The notes beneath the pieces were generated by a model that worked only from the letters and a program-made list of their open reading frames with translations, was not told the origin of the DNA and made no database searches. A stretch of 64,000 bases of DNA from Phenylobacterium haematophilum (GTDB taxonomy: Bacteria > Pseudomonadota > Alphaproteobacteria > Caulobacterales > Caulobacteraceae), in NCBI RefSeq assembly GCF_014196295.1, contig NZ_JACIDK010000001.1, forward strand, positions 140,785 through 204,784. Reading direction: 5' to 3'. Each line of letters begins with the position of its first letter. Within the stretch, counting starts at the first letter, position 1. Positions 17,951-26,745 of this stretch are shown piece by piece. Made by a program: the position numbers and the translations under genes.

Positions 17951-20218
17951 TTGGATGACGCTCTGCGGCGCGCTGCGCTCGCCTATCACGAGTTTGGACG
18001 GCCGGGGAAACTGAGCGTCGAACCCACCAAGCCGATGGCCACCCAGCGCGACCTGGCCCTGGCCTATTCCCCCGGGGTGGCGGCGGCCTGCGAAGCGATC
18101 GTCGAGGACGCGGCCTGGGCCGAGCGCGTCACCGCCCGCGGCAACCTGGTGGCGGTGATCACCGACGGCACCGCGGTCCTGGGCCTGGGCAACATCGGTC
18201 CGCTGGCCTCCAAGCCCGTGATGGAAGGCAAGGCCGTCCTCTTCAAGAAGTTCGCCGGCATCGACGTCTTCGACCTTGAGGTCTCCTCGGCCAATCCCGA
18301 CCACTTCGTCGAGGTGGTCGCCGCGCTCGAGCCGACGTTCGGCGGCATCAATCTTGAGGACATCAAGGCCCCGGAGTGCTTCTACATCGAGCGCGCCCTG
18401 CGCCAGCGGATGAACATCCCGGTCTTCCATGACGACCAGCACGGCACCGCCATCGTCTGCGCCGCGGCCGTCCGCAACGCGCTGACCATCCAGGGCAAGC
18501 AGCTTTCCGAGGTGAAGCTGGTCACGTCGGGCGCCGGGGCCGCGGCCCTGGCCTGCGTCGACCTGCTGGTCAGCATGGGGCTGCCGGCCGACAACGTCAC
18601 CCTGACCGACATCAACGGCGTCGTGCGCAAGGACCGCGGCGACCTGACGCCGGAGCTCGCCCGTTACGCGCGCGACACGAACGCCCAGACCCTTCCGGAC
18701 GTGCTCGTCGGCGCCGACATCTTCCTCGGCCTCTCGGCCCCGCGGGTGCTGAAGCAGGAGTGGCTGCCGCTGCTGGCCAAGAGCCCGCTGATCATGGCCC
18801 TGGCCAATCCGGAGCCGGAGATCCTGCCCGAGCTCGTGGTCGCGAGCCGCCCGGACGCCATCGTCGCCACCGGCCGCTCAGACTATCCGAACCAGGTCAA
18901 TAACGTCCTCTGTTTCCCGTTCATCTTCCGCGGCGCGCTCGACGTCGGCGCGACCGAGATCAACGAGGCGATGAAGAAGGCCGCCGCCGAGGCGATCGCC
19001 GAGCTGGCGCGCGCCGAGGTCAGCGACGTCGTCGCCAGCGCCTATGCCGGCCAGGTTCCGTTGTTCGGCCGCGACTACGTGATCCCCAAGCCGTTCGACC
19101 CGCGGCTGATCCTCGAGATCGCGCCCGCCGTCGCAAAGGCGGCCATGGACTCCGGCGTCGCCCGCCGCCCTATCGCCGACTTCGAGGCCTATCGCCGCGA
19201 GCTGGAAGGCTATGTCTACCGCTCGGGCCAGCTGATGCGCCCGGTGTTCGCCCAGGCCCGCGACTGCAAGCGCCGCATCGCCTATGCCGAGGGCGAGGAC
19301 GAGCGGGTCCTGCGCGGCGTTCAGACCGTGGTGGACGAGCAACTCGCCCGCCCTGTGCTGATCGGCAACCGCGAGATTATCGAGGCCAAGGTCCGGGAGC
19401 TCGGCCTGCGCCTGACCCCGAACCGCGATATCGAGATCTTCGACCCCGGCGCCGACCCGGCGGTGGACGAGATTTCGTCCGAGTACCGCGCGGTCGTCGA
19501 GCGGCGCGGGGTTCCGCCGGCCGCGGCCAACCGCCGGGTCGTCACCCGGCCGACCGTGACCGCCGCCATGCTGCTTCGTCGCGGCATGGTCGACGGCGCC
19601 TTGGTCGGCGGCGGCGGCGACTGGTGGCGGCACTTCACATACGCCACCCCGGTGATCCCGGCGCGGCCGGGCGTCTCGCGGATTTCGGCCTTGTCGGGCG
19701 TGATCATGCCCAAGGGCGCGCTGTTCTTCTGCGACACCCACGTCAACGTCGACCCGACCGCCGAGCAGATCGCCGAGTCGACGATCCTCGCCGCCGAGGC
19801 GGTGCGCGGCTTCGGCATAGCCCCGAAAGTGGCGCTGCTGTCACACTCCAGCTTCGGCTCGTCGAACTCGCCCTCGGCCCGCAAGATGCGCCAGGCGCTC
19901 GCCCTGGTGCGACAACTGGATCCGGCGCTCGAGGTCGACGGCGAGATGCACGGCGACGCAGCGCTCAATGAGCAAGTCCGCACCCGCTACATCTCAGGCG
20001 GAGCCTTCGCCGGGGACGCCAACCTGCTGATCGCCCCGTCGCTAGACGCCGCCAACATCGCCCTGACTCTTGTCAGCGCGGTGACCGAGGGCATCGAGGT
20101 CGGGCCGCTGTTGCTCGGCCTCTCAAAGCCCCTGCACGTCCTCAGCCCCACGGCGACGGCCCGCGGCATCGTCAACATGACCGCCCTGGTCGCCAGTCAG
20201 GCCGCCGCCAAGGTCTAG
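17951..20218 (+). CDS. maeB: NADP-dependent malic enzyme with C-terminal phosphotransacetylase-like domain
   Basis: A 755-residue protein of the MaeB type, which decarboxylates malate to pyruvate and forms NADPH. The malic-enzyme half shows [32 protein letters not shown] and [11 protein letters not shown]. The C-terminal ~320 residues resemble phosphotransacetylase ([11 protein letters not shown], then [10 protein letters not shown]) and in relatives have a regulatory role. The start is TTG at 17951 with AAGGAA upstream. This keeps the conserved N-terminal segment ([19 protein letters not shown]) that a later ATG would delete. It is monocistronic here. Confidence 0.93.
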   Translation: MDDALRRAALAYHEFGRPGKLSVEPTKPMATQRDLALAYSPGVAAACEAIVEDAAWAERVTARGNLVAVITDGTAVLGLGNIGPLASKPVMEGKAVLFKKFAGIDVFDLEVSSANPDHFVEVVAALEPTFGGINLEDIKAPECFYIERALRQRMNIPVFHDDQHGTAIVCAAAVRNALTIQGKQLSEVKLVTSGAGAAALACVDLLVSMGLPADNVTLTDINGVVRKDRGDLTPELARYARDTNAQTLPDVLVGADIFLGLSAPRVLKQEWLPLLAKSPLIMALANPEPEILPELVVASRPDAIVATGRSDYPNQVNNVLCFPFIFRGALDVGATEINEAMKKAAAEAIAELARAEVSDVVASAYAGQVPLFGRDYVIPKPFDPRLILEIAPAVAKAAMDSGVARRPIADFEAYRRELEGYVYRSGQLMRPVFAQARDCKRRIAYAEGEDERVLRGVQTVVDEQLARPVLIGNREIIEAKVRELGLRLTPNRDIEIFDPGADPAVDEISSEYRAVVERRGVPPAAANRRVVTRPTVTAAMLLRRGMVDGALVGGGGDWWRHFTYATPVIPARPGVSRISALSGVIMPKGALFFCDTHVNVDPTAEQIAESTILAAEAVRGFGIAPKVALLSHSSFGSSNSPSARKMRQALALVRQLDPALEVDGEMHGDAALNEQVRTRYISGGAFAGDANLLIAPSLDAANIALTLVSAVTEGIEVGPLLLGLSKPLHVLSPTATARGIVNMTALVASQAAAKV

Positions 20219-20334
20219 GAATAAAGGGGGCGCGCCGCCGGTGCGTCTCCCGTCTCCGTGTTGCGGTTTAGCTCTACCCTGACGTCGCGAACCCTGCGCT
20301 AGTCCCGTCCGGTGTTCATTCGGGAGTCGCGTAC

Positions 20335-22323
20335 TTGCCTCTAGACCTTCCTCCGCTCGTCGACACGGTCGTGGTCGAGGCCGCCCGGTTGCCGCCGTCG
20401 CCGACCGACAGGGCGTTCTCGATCGTGACCATCGACGGCGAGGCCATCGCGACGGCGCCGCGCCTCGATGAGGCCCTGACCGCCACGCCGGGCGTCCAGC
20501 TCTTCCGGCGCACCTCTAGCCAGGCCTCCAACCCGACCACTCAGGGGATCAGCGTCCGCTCGATCGCGGGCTCCGGCGCCAGCCGCGCGCTCGTCCTGCT
20601 GGATGGGGTGCCGCAGAACGATCCGTTCGGCGGCTGGGTGCTGTGGACCGGATTGCCGACCATCGGGGTCGAACAGGCGCAGGTCGTGCGCGGCGCGGGC
20701 ACGGGGCCCTACGGCGCCGGCGCGCTGACCGGGACGATCCAGCTTGCGGAACGCACCCGCGTGCCGAGCGGCGGCGAGTACGAAGTCTACGGCGGCGAGC
20801 GCGGCCTGGCCGGGGGCGCGGCCGCCGGCGCGGTCGGCGACCTGTTCATGGCCGTGTCGGGGGAGCGCAGCGACGGCTGGATTCCGCTCGGCGCGGGGCG
20901 CGGAGCGGCAGACACCGAGCTCTACTACCGGGGCCTCGGGGGCGCGCTGCGCTGGACGCCGCAACTGGGCGACCAGCAGCTGGCCGTGCGCCTCTCGGGC
21001 TATCAGGAGAAGCGCGGCGCGGGCCTGGTCGGGGCTGACTCACGCGCTACCGGCGCGACGCTCTCGGCGACCCTTGTCGACCAACCGGAAGGCGAGGGGA
21101 CCGGCTGGCGCCTTCAGGGCTGGGTCAAGCGCTCGGACTTCGAGAACCGCTCTGCCGCCGTCGCCGCAGGCCGCAACTCGACCACGCCGGCCAGCGAGCA
21201 ATATTCCACCCCGGCCATGGGCTACGGCTTCAACGCAGCCCTGCGCCGTGACGCCGCCGACGGCGGCTGGGAGGTCGGCGCCGACGCCCGCATCTTCGAC
21301 GGCGAGACGCGCGAGAAGTTCCGCTACATGGCCGGCGCCTTTACCCGCGACCGCGTCGCCGGCGGAACCCAATCGGTGCTCGGCGCCTATGGCGAGGCCT
21401 ATCGCAACCTCGGCGACTGGCTGCTGACCGGGGGCGTGCGGATCGACCGCTGGGCGACCTATGACGGCCACCGCACCGAGCGTGACGCGTCCACCGGCGT
21501 GGTGACTCTCGACAACCGCCCCAGCGACCGCGACGGATGGCTGCCGACCGGGCGGGTCGGAGCGCGCTACAGCGTTTCGGACGATCTCTATCTGCGGGGC
21601 GCGGCCTATGCCGCCTTCCGACCCGCCACGCTCAACGAGCTCTACCGGCCGTTTCGGGTCGGCAATGACGTGACCGAGGCCAATGCCGGCCTGGAGCCGG
21701 AAAAGCTCTATGGGATCGAGTTCGGCGTGGGGGGCGACGGCGACCTGCGCTGGGATGTCACCGTGTTCGCCAACCGGCTGGAAGGCGCAGTGACCAACGT
21801 CACCATTGGCTTCGGGCCCGGGACCTTCCCCATCGCGGGCCTGATCCCGGCCGGCGGCGTGCTGCGCCAGCGCCAGAACGCCGGCGAGGTGGAGGCCTAT
21901 GGCGTCGAGGCCGAGGTCGAGCGCCGCTGGGAGAGCGTCACACTTCGCCTGGCCGGCGCCTACACGCAGGCCGAGGTCGACGGCGGCTCGGCCGCGCCGC
22001 AGCTCACCGGCCTGCGTCCGGCTCAGACCCCGCGCCTGACGGCGGCGGGCGAGGCGACCTGGCGTCCGCTCGACGTCCTCAGCCTGCGCGCCGGCGTCCG
22101 CTACGAGGGAGACCGCTACGACGACGATCTCAACACCCGCGAGTTGTCGGCGGCGACCGAGGTCGACCTGCGCGCCGACTGGTCGGTATCGCGCGCCGTG
22201 ACGCTATACGCCGCGGCCGAAAACCTGTTCGATGCGGAGATCGAAACCGCCCAGACCGGCGACGGCCTGGAAAGCTACGACCAGCCCCAGACCTTCCGCG
22301 TCGGGCTGATCCTGCGGCGCTAG
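20335..22323 (+). CDS. TonB-dependent outer-membrane receptor
   Basis: A 662-residue protein. Residues ~25-150 form the plug (SIVTIDGEAIATAPRLDEAL, VSVRS-like GISVRSIAGSGASRALVLLDG, VRGAGTGPYGAGALTG). The rest is a 22-strand-type barrel with alternating hydrophobic strands. The end LESYDQPQTFRVGLILRR is a typical last strand region. It likely imports a siderophore, vitamin or sugar. No signal peptide is visible: the only start giving this frame is TTG at 20335 behind GGGAG, and a stop lies upstream in frame at 20269. The export signal may be missing, mis-framed or encoded differently. Confidence 0.85.
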   Translation: MPLDLPPLVDTVVVEAARLPPSPTDRAFSIVTIDGEAIATAPRLDEALTATPGVQLFRRTSSQASNPTTQGISVRSIAGSGASRALVLLDGVPQNDPFGGWVLWTGLPTIGVEQAQVVRGAGTGPYGAGALTGTIQLAERTRVPSGGEYEVYGGERGLAGGAAAGAVGDLFMAVSGERSDGWIPLGAGRGAADTELYYRGLGGALRWTPQLGDQQLAVRLSGYQEKRGAGLVGADSRATGATLSATLVDQPEGEGTGWRLQGWVKRSDFENRSAAVAAGRNSTTPASEQYSTPAMGYGFNAALRRDAADGGWEVGADARIFDGETREKFRYMAGAFTRDRVAGGTQSVLGAYGEAYRNLGDWLLTGGVRIDRWATYDGHRTERDASTGVVTLDNRPSDRDGWLPTGRVGARYSVSDDLYLRGAAYAAFRPATLNELYRPFRVGNDVTEANAGLEPEKLYGIEFGVGGDGDLRWDVTVFANRLEGAVTNVTIGFGPGTFPIAGLIPAGGVLRQRQNAGEVEAYGVEAEVERRWESVTLRLAGAYTQAEVDGGSAAPQLTGLRPAQTPRLTAAGEATWRPLDVLSLRAGVRYEGDRYDDDLNTRELSAATEVDLRADWSVSRAVTLYAAAENLFDAEIETAQTGDGLESYDQPQTFRVGLILRR

Positions 22324-22812
22324 GCGGTCTCGCCCCAGTCCCGGCTGATGGCCAGCGCCGCCAGGGTGCAGATCGCCCCTGACGGCAGGTAGGCCCCGAC
22401 CGACCACAGACCGAAACGCGTAGCAAGCAACAGCGCGACGAGCGGCGCGAAGCCGGCGCCGATCAGCCAGGCGCAGTTGGCGACGATCGCCGCGCCGGTA
22501 TAGCGGTGGTCGGGCGGGAACTTGCTGTTGACGATGCCCGACGACTGGCCGAACGCCAGCCCCAGCAACACGAAGCCGACCAGCATGTAGAACACCTCGC
22601 CGACCGGCCCAGCGTTGGGGGGCAAAGCCGCGATAGGCCCCGATCAGCACTGCCGAGACGCCCAGCAGCGCCCGGCCGACGCGGTCGGCGATCACGCCGG
22701 ACGCGACCACCGCGCCGACGCAGACGATCGCCCCCACGCCCTCGATGATCAGGAAACGGATCGGCGGCTCGTCGGCGAACAAGGTGACGTACGAGAGGGG
22801 AAAGACGGTCAC
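22320..22812 (-). pseudogene. Truncated, frameshifted MFS transporter (C-terminal part)
   Basis: Two adjacent minus-strand frames together give the last third of an MFS protein. The 5' part holds PLSYVTLFADEPPIRFL and the loop motif GVIADRVGRALLG. The 3' part holds GPVGEVFYMLVGFVLLGLAF, a FPPDHRYTGAAI segment of the metabolite:H+ symporter branch and the final helices. They join if one base is removed from a run of six C (six G on the plus strand, 22617-22622). The N-terminal two thirds are absent, since similarity stops near 22830 where SURF1-like sequence begins. The stop shares CTAG with the TonB receptor gene. Confidence 0.8.
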
Positions 22813-22824
22813 CAGGTGGAACGC

Positions 22825-23040
22825 GGAGCGGACTGGTGGATGATGACGCTGCTACGCACGTCGGCCGGGGCCATACTGATCAATCGCGGCTTCGTGCCGG
22901 CGCAGTATCGCGATCCGGCGTCTCGGCCGCGCCTATGGGAACCGTCGAGGTCGTCGGTCTCCTGCGCGCCAGTGAGGCGGGCGGGAGCTTCCTGCGCCGC
23001 AACGAGCCGGCGTCGGATCGCTGGTATTCCGCCACCCTGG
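22825..23040 (+). pseudogene. SURF1 family remnant (internal fragment, frameshifted)
   Basis: Translated pieces match the core of SURF1, an inner-membrane assembly factor for haem-copper oxidases. In one frame, WWMMTLLRTSAGAILINRG then FVPAQYRDPASR (to ~22932). In the next frame, GTVEVVGLLRASEAGGSFL then RRNEPASDRWYSAT (from ~22935). The N-terminal helix, the C-terminal helix and the normal start are missing, and similarity fades after 23040. It directly abuts the decayed MFS gene, so a deletion probably fused two broken genes. No cytochrome oxidase genes are in the window. Confidence 0.7.
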
Positions 23041-23097
23041 CGGGTGCGGCCATCGTGTGGCGCTCCGGGCCGCGTCTCGGGTCCGCCGCCGTGGCGG

Positions 23098-23292
23098 TCA
23101 GTGAGCCGTCGGCGAGGGGGCGTCAGGACCCTGGTTGAGGACCGCTGCGGTGTGTTCGGCGTCTTCGCGTGACAGGCCGCACTGTCTGACCTTCGCGATG
23201 ACGAGCGTCTCGCCGGTTGCGAGGTCGCGGACGCTGAACCCGGCAGGGTCGGGCCTGATGTCGAATCGCGTGGACAAGGGCGCGCGAAGCAT
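23098..23292 (-). CDS. Hypothetical small protein (64 aa)
   Basis: I do not recognise the family by name. The sequence reads as a compact domain: FDIRPDPAGFSVRDLATGET, LVIAKVRQCGLSREDAEHTA and a disordered tail. The first half looks like two beta strands and the second like a helix. ATG at 23292 is used; a GTG 36 bp upstream is possible. It lies on the strand opposite the SURF1 remnant and is divergent from the receiver-domain gene at 23496. Confidence 0.55.
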   Translation of the reverse strand: MLRAPLSTRFDIRPDPAGFSVRDLATGETLVIAKVRQCGLSREDAEHTAAVLNQGPDAPSPTAH

Positions 23293-23495
23293 GTGGCTCA
23301 CCGGTCTGAAAGCGCGCGATCCCAGCACATGCGCGGGGCCGGCGACATCAGGTGATCCCCTGGGAACCGCTGCTTGCCGGCGCGCCTACGCCATTGTGAT
23401 CGCCCCTGCCGCGCTTGTGAGGCCGCGGGCTCCTTGTCCTGCGGCATATGCGAGCCAGTGGACAAGTATTGGCGGGGGCTGAGACGGAGTCGACG

Positions 23496-24203
23496 ATGAC
23501 GAACATGTCCCTGGTCCGTGCGAGCGCCTATCGGGATCTTTGCCGAGCCTATGACGGCCTCCTGCTGCCGGACGCTCCCGAAGCCTCCGAGCGGGTTCAG
23601 CGCGAACTTGCCGGCTATGCGCGGCTTCTTGACCTGGACATCAGCGAGGCCGATGCAGCCGAAATCTGGCGCCGGGTACGGCCGTTGATCGCCAGAGAGT
23701 TCGGCTCCGTGGGCGAGGAGATGGCTTCGACCGCGCCGGACTGGACCCCGAAGATCTACCTGCCGGCCGCCGCAGGCGCGGCGGAGAGGTTCTCGGTCGA
23801 CGCGCCGTCCCTGTCGCTGCTGGTCGTCGAGGACGATCCAGATCTGGGCCCGGCCATCGTCGAAGCCCTGACCCACGCCGGGCACCGGGTCGTCGCGCAC
23901 GCCGTGTCCGCCGAAGTCGCTCTGGCCCAGGCGGCTTTGCACAAGGTCGACTTGGCGATCGTCGACGTGGAATTGGCTGAAGCCGCCAGCGGCGCCGAAC
24001 TGGCGAAGGCGCTCTATGAGCGATGGGGCGTGCCGGCGCTGTTTATCTCGGGAAGCCACAACGAACACCTGGTCGCCCAGGACATGGCCGTCGGGTTTCT
24101 CGGCAAGCCGTTCAAGGCCGTGGAACTGCTGTCCGCCATCACCCTCGCCACGCCGCTGCTCGATCGGCGGGGGCTGGGGGCCGATGTCGCGCTTCAGCGC
24201 TGA
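23496..24203 (+). CDS. Protein with C-terminal response-regulator receiver domain
   Basis: A 235-residue protein from the ATG at 23496 (GGAG upstream). Residues 1-~105 form a helical N-terminal region without a recognised motif. The last ~120 residues form a receiver domain: LLVVEDDPDLGPAI (acidic pair), the phospho-acceptor Asp in LAIVDVEL, Ser in LFISGS and Lys in GFLGKPF. There is no output domain after the receiver, so it probably acts by protein contact. No histidine kinase is adjacent; a stand-alone Hpt protein lies ~8.6 kb away across the prophage. Confidence 0.8.
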   Translation: MTNMSLVRASAYRDLCRAYDGLLLPDAPEASERVQRELAGYARLLDLDISEADAAEIWRRVRPLIAREFGSVGEEMASTAPDWTPKIYLPAAAGAAERFSVDAPSLSLLVVEDDPDLGPAIVEALTHAGHRVVAHAVSAEVALAQAALHKVDLAIVDVELAEAASGAELAKALYERWGVPALFISGSHNEHLVAQDMAVGFLGKPFKAVELLSAITLATPLLDRRGLGADVALQR

Positions 24204-24284
24204 ACGCTCAGCCTCAGGCCGACCACGCAGACGCTGCGGCGGCCGGTGGACGTCGTCAGCATCGATCTGAGACTTGGAAGGAAG

Positions 24285-24393
<109 letters not shown>

Positions 24394-24458
24394 CCGATGG
24401 TGACCGGTTTTACATCTCTCCGAGAGAGTTTTACCGCCCGCCGTTCGGAGGGCGTTCT

Positions 24459-24884
24459 CTAAGGGCATTTAGCGAAGCCCGCAAGACCCATTTCGCGCAT
24501 CATCGCTTTTGTTGGCCGACCCTTCCTCATCGTGGGAAATTTCACCATTGCGTCGAGGCGTTCGATCGCCGCCCGGTCCTTGCGCGCATGCGCCTGAATG
24601 TGCCGCCGAAGCCGATCTGAGGGGAGGAACCACTCGCCCCGCACGCGATCCTCGGCGAACTTTGCGTGAAGATCCTCTTCCAGCCTGCCGAAGTCGTCAC
24701 AGTACTGCAGGCCGAGCACCGTGAGTTCATCGGGACAACCGTTTGCAAGTTCCCGTAGCCGTCGCTCCGGGCGGTCGCACACTCCGATTTTGATGAGCCG
24801 CAACTCCTGGGCCTGGACGAAATAGACGACGCGCTCCTTGGACGGCTCGCGCACCACGACCACGCCGTCAATTATCTCCGCCAC
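24459..24884 (-). CDS. GIY-YIG-type nuclease family protein (T5orf172/MUG113-like)
   Basis: A 141-residue protein. After ~18 residues comes VYFVQAQELRLIKIGVCDRP, the first strands of a GIY-YIG fold in which the canonical tyrosines are replaced by V-Y-F and K-I-G. RRLRELANGCPDEL and the ...LEEDLHAKFAEDRVRGEWF block follow, typical of T5orf172/MUG113 proteins in phages. The last ~45 residues are basic. It starts inside the 3' end of the integrase gene (17-bp overlap) and is the last gene of the integration operon. Its role is unknown; an integrase-linked or homing-type endonuclease is possible. Confidence 0.75.
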   Translation of the reverse strand: MAEIIDGVVVVREPSKERVVYFVQAQELRLIKIGVCDRPERRLRELANGCPDELTVLGLQYCDDFGRLEEDLHAKFAEDRVRGEWFLPSDRLRRHIQAHARKDRAAIERLDAMVKFPTMRKGRPTKAMMREMGLAGFAKCP

Positions 24885-25887
24885 TCGTCCTCTCCAGTTT
24901 CAGCAGCACTGCTTTCACAACAGCGGCGCGGCTCACATATTTCCTCTTCATCGCCTCCACGTCGTCCTCGCTCCAGCCCATCAGGAGGGCCACCTGGGCG
25001 CTGTCCAGGCCCGCCGAAAGCAGGCCTGTGGCGGCCGTTCTGCGCAGGTCGTGGAAGGTCCGTTTGACCCCGGCGTCCTTGCAGGTCTTTCCGAACGACG
25101 AGCGCAGCCCGTCAGCCGTCCAGGGGCGCTTGCCGCGCTCCGTCGTGAGGATGACGGGGCCGCGCTTCGGGATGCGATCAAGCAGGGCGCGGCACGCCGG
25201 CGTGATCGGGATGGTGACGAATTTCCCCCGCTTCGATGTCAGGAAGCCGAAGGCCCCGTCGCTCTCGTGGTTCCAGGCGAGCCGGATCAGGTCGGATTGG
25301 CGCAGGCCGGTGAAAGCGGCGAGGTGCACCGCCCACGACAGCTCGGGGCTGGCGATCTTATCGAACGCCGTGAAGTCGTCGGCCGTCCAAATTGCATCGG
25401 ACTTGTTGGCGCTGTGCAGGCGCTCGATGTCCTCGGCGTGGTTCTCCTTGTTGAACCGGCGCCGCTTCTTGCCCCAGGCGAGCAGGCGTTTGAGCGTCGA
25501 GACGGCGTAGTCAGCGGTGCGCGGCTTGTCCGACATGCCGTCGCGCCAGGCGTAGAACTCCTCGGCCACGTCCGGGTCGTCGATCGCCGCCAGCGGCATG
25601 TCGCCGAACTCGCGCTCGATCAGGTCTAGGTAAGTCCGGTAGGCGCGCTTGGTGTGCTCGCCCAGCTTCTCGAACTCGGGCGACGCCTTGAACGCGACGA
25701 TAAGGGCCTTCACGGTCTTGCCGTGGCTCTCTGGGGCCTTTCGCGCCCGGTGGGCGGCGGCGTAGGCTTCGACGTACTCTGGGCTTCCTGGGGCGCCGGG
25801 CAGGCGAGGGCCGCCGCGCCACGCGTAGTGGTACGTTCGACCCTTCGAGGTGACGACGTGGACGTGTTTAAGCTGCACGACCGCCAC
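24868..25887 (-). CDS. int: Tyrosine recombinase / phage integrase
   Basis: About 339 residues. The N-terminal part has an Arg/Lys-rich DNA-binding arm and a SAM-like core-binding domain (KRAYRTYLDLIEREFGDMPL). The C-terminal catalytic domain contains the first Arg in FTGLRQSDLIRLAW, the HxxR box HDLRRTAATGLLSAG and the nucleophile Tyr in MKRKYVSRA. GTG at 25887 is preferred because GGAGG lies 7 bp upstream; a TTG 21 bp earlier is the alternative. It overlaps both the upstream 65-aa gene and the downstream nuclease. It should catalyse excision and integration at the tRNA-Lys repeats. Confidence 0.93.
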   Translation of the reverse strand: MAVVQLKHVHVVTSKGRTYHYAWRGGPRLPGAPGSPEYVEAYAAAHRARKAPESHGKTVKALIVAFKASPEFEKLGEHTKRAYRTYLDLIEREFGDMPLAAIDDPDVAEEFYAWRDGMSDKPRTADYAVSTLKRLLAWGKKRRRFNKENHAEDIERLHSANKSDAIWTADDFTAFDKIASPELSWAVHLAAFTGLRQSDLIRLAWNHESDGAFGFLTSKRGKFVTIPITPACRALLDRIPKRGPVILTTERGKRPWTADGLRSSFGKTCKDAGVKRTFHDLRRTAATGLLSAGLDSAQVALLMGWSEDDVEAMKRKYVSRAAVVKAVLLKLERTSGGDN

Positions 25888-26065
25888 GCGCTTGCCTCCA
25901 GCGTTCAAGTTCGCTGGCAGGCTCGACGGGAACCTCGGCGCCCGTCAAGACGCGGAAGGAGCCGTCAGGTCGGATCTCGACGCCGCCGATCTTCTCGCCG
26001 ACGGCCTTCAAGGCCCTGGCGGCGCGCTCGAGGTCCGCTTGTGAGAACGCTGCGCGCTTAGTCAC
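25868..26065 (-). CDS. Small prophage protein upstream of integrase (65 aa)
   Basis: The frame from GTG at 26065 (AGGAG 8 bp upstream) reads FSQADLERAARALKAVGEKI, GGVEIRPDGSFRVLTGAE and a short acidic-basic tail. Proteins of this shape commonly precede integrases in alphaproteobacterial prophages; some may act as excisionases, but nothing here proves it. The GTG overlaps the DUF4326 stop (GTGA) and the 3' end overlaps the integrase start by 20 bp, so the genes are translationally coupled. Confidence 0.7.
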   Translation of the reverse strand: MTKRAAFSQADLERAARALKAVGEKIGGVEIRPDGSFRVLTGAEVPVEPASELERWRQARGGRAA

Positions 26066-26406
26066 GTCTCGGCTCCTGGGGGCTGGGCGGGGGCGTTGGC
26101 CAGTTCGAGTAGAACGTCGGCGTGGCAGGGCGAGCCGATCTTGCACCAGCACGCTAGGTTCTTGCCGCGCAGGCGCTCCCACACGGTCGGCGGCAGTCGC
26201 GCTGCGTCGGTACGAAACGCCTCGACAGCCTGCGCGGCGTCGATGTTGCGAAGAACCTCGACTGCCTTAGCGCCGCCAAAGACGATGATGTCGTCTCCGA
26301 TGCGGTGAGAGTTTCCCCACTTCGACGTCCGATCCACCTTCACGGTGTTGGGCGGCATCCTCCAGCCCTTCTGGCGGCTGAGCTGCACGCGAACGGGCCT
26401 ACTCAT
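26062..26406 (-). CDS. DUF4326 domain protein
   Basis: A 114-residue protein matching DUF4326: RPVRVQLSRQKGWRMPPNTV, KVDRTSKWGNSHRIG, and LRGKNLACWCKIGSPCHADVL with its conserved CWC...CHADVL ending. The domain is common in phages and has no settled function; the Cys/His cluster suggests metal binding. The end of the gene encodes APAQPPGAE, also found at the end of the neighbouring 85-aa gene. The start ATGAGT sits inside the 52-bp repeat that also begins that gene. Confidence 0.87.
   Translation of the reverse strand: MSRPVRVQLSRQKGWRMPPNTVKVDRTSKWGNSHRIGDDIIVFGGAKAVEVLRNIDAAQAVEAFRTDAARLPPTVWERLRGKNLACWCKIGSPCHADVLLELANAPAQPPGAET
26068..26096. repeat. 29-bp gene-tail repeat, copy 1
   Basis: Identical to 26494-26522. 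On the minus strand it encodes the terminal APAQPPGAE of DUF4326 and supplies the AGGAG ribosome binding site for the next gene (65 aa). The second copy does the same for the 85-aa gene. It marks the end of a duplicated cassette-like unit. Confidence 0.85.
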
Positions 26407-26485
26407 CCGCCCCTCCAGGTGACAGAGCGCGATAGACCTCGGCGGAGCGGCGCTCGGTGACCGGCCCGAGATCGATCGGAAGCAT
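26399..26485 (-). CDS. Putative 28-residue coupling peptide
   Basis: A small frame starts with ATG two bases after the 85-aa gene stop and ends with TAG just past the DUF4326 start codon, overlapping it. It encodes MLPIDLGPVTE then RRSAEVYRALSPGGADE. The last 17 residues are identical to the end of another small frame at 26738-26872 because both lie in the 52-bp repeat. It may be a short leader whose translation is coupled to DUF4326. Protein function is not implied. Confidence 0.4.
   Translation of the reverse strand: MLPIDLGPVTERRSAEVYRALSPGGADE
26401..26452. repeat. 52-bp gene-start repeat, copy 1
   Basis: Identical to 26740-26791. On the minus strand it contains the ribosome binding site GGAGG and the start ATGAGT of DUF4326; the other copy starts the 85-aa gene. 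Sequence diverges right after the start codon region and right after GGCGGAGCGGCG, so the repeat is confined to the translation-initiation module. Confidence 0.9.
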
Positions 26486-26487
26486 GC

Positions 26488-26745
26488 TCAAGGCTCGGCT
26501 CCTGGGGGCTGGGCGGGGGCGTCGCAGATGGTTCTGAACTCGACCCGGTCGAGGCCGAGCGCCTTACAGCACTGGCCCTCGCTGAGCGTCCCTTCCTGGT
26601 GCAGGCGGACGACGAGACGCAGAGCGCGTTGCTCGACAAGCTCAGGGCGGAAGCGGGCGTACGACCCCGCGTGCCCCCGCTGCCCGTACTTCTGACGACG
26701 GGTCGCCCAGGCGCGCGCGCGGACTTCGCTGGCGGCCTCACTCAT
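26488..26745 (-). CDS. Hypothetical prophage protein (85 aa)
   Basis: An 85-residue basic protein: SEVRARAWATRRQKYGQRGH, GSYARFRP, then LVVRLHQEGTLSEGQCCKAL and a D-x-x-E-F-R end. The last part reads like a helix-turn-helix region (LHQEGTLSEGQCCKALGLDR), so it may bind DNA. Similar short proteins occur in alphaproteobacterial phages, but I cannot name it. The ATG at 26745 has GGAGG 6 bp upstream. The C-terminus APAQPPGAE is shared with DUF4326 through the 29-bp repeat. Confidence 0.7.
   Translation of the reverse strand: MSEAASEVRARAWATRRQKYGQRGHAGSYARFRPELVEQRALRLVVRLHQEGTLSEGQCCKALGLDRVEFRTICDAPAQPPGAEP
26494..26522. repeat. 29-bp gene-tail repeat, copy 2
   Basis: Second copy of the 26068-26096 repeat. 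It encodes the terminal APAQPPGAE of the 85-aa protein and carries AGGAG upstream of the following 28-aa frame. Confidence 0.85.
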
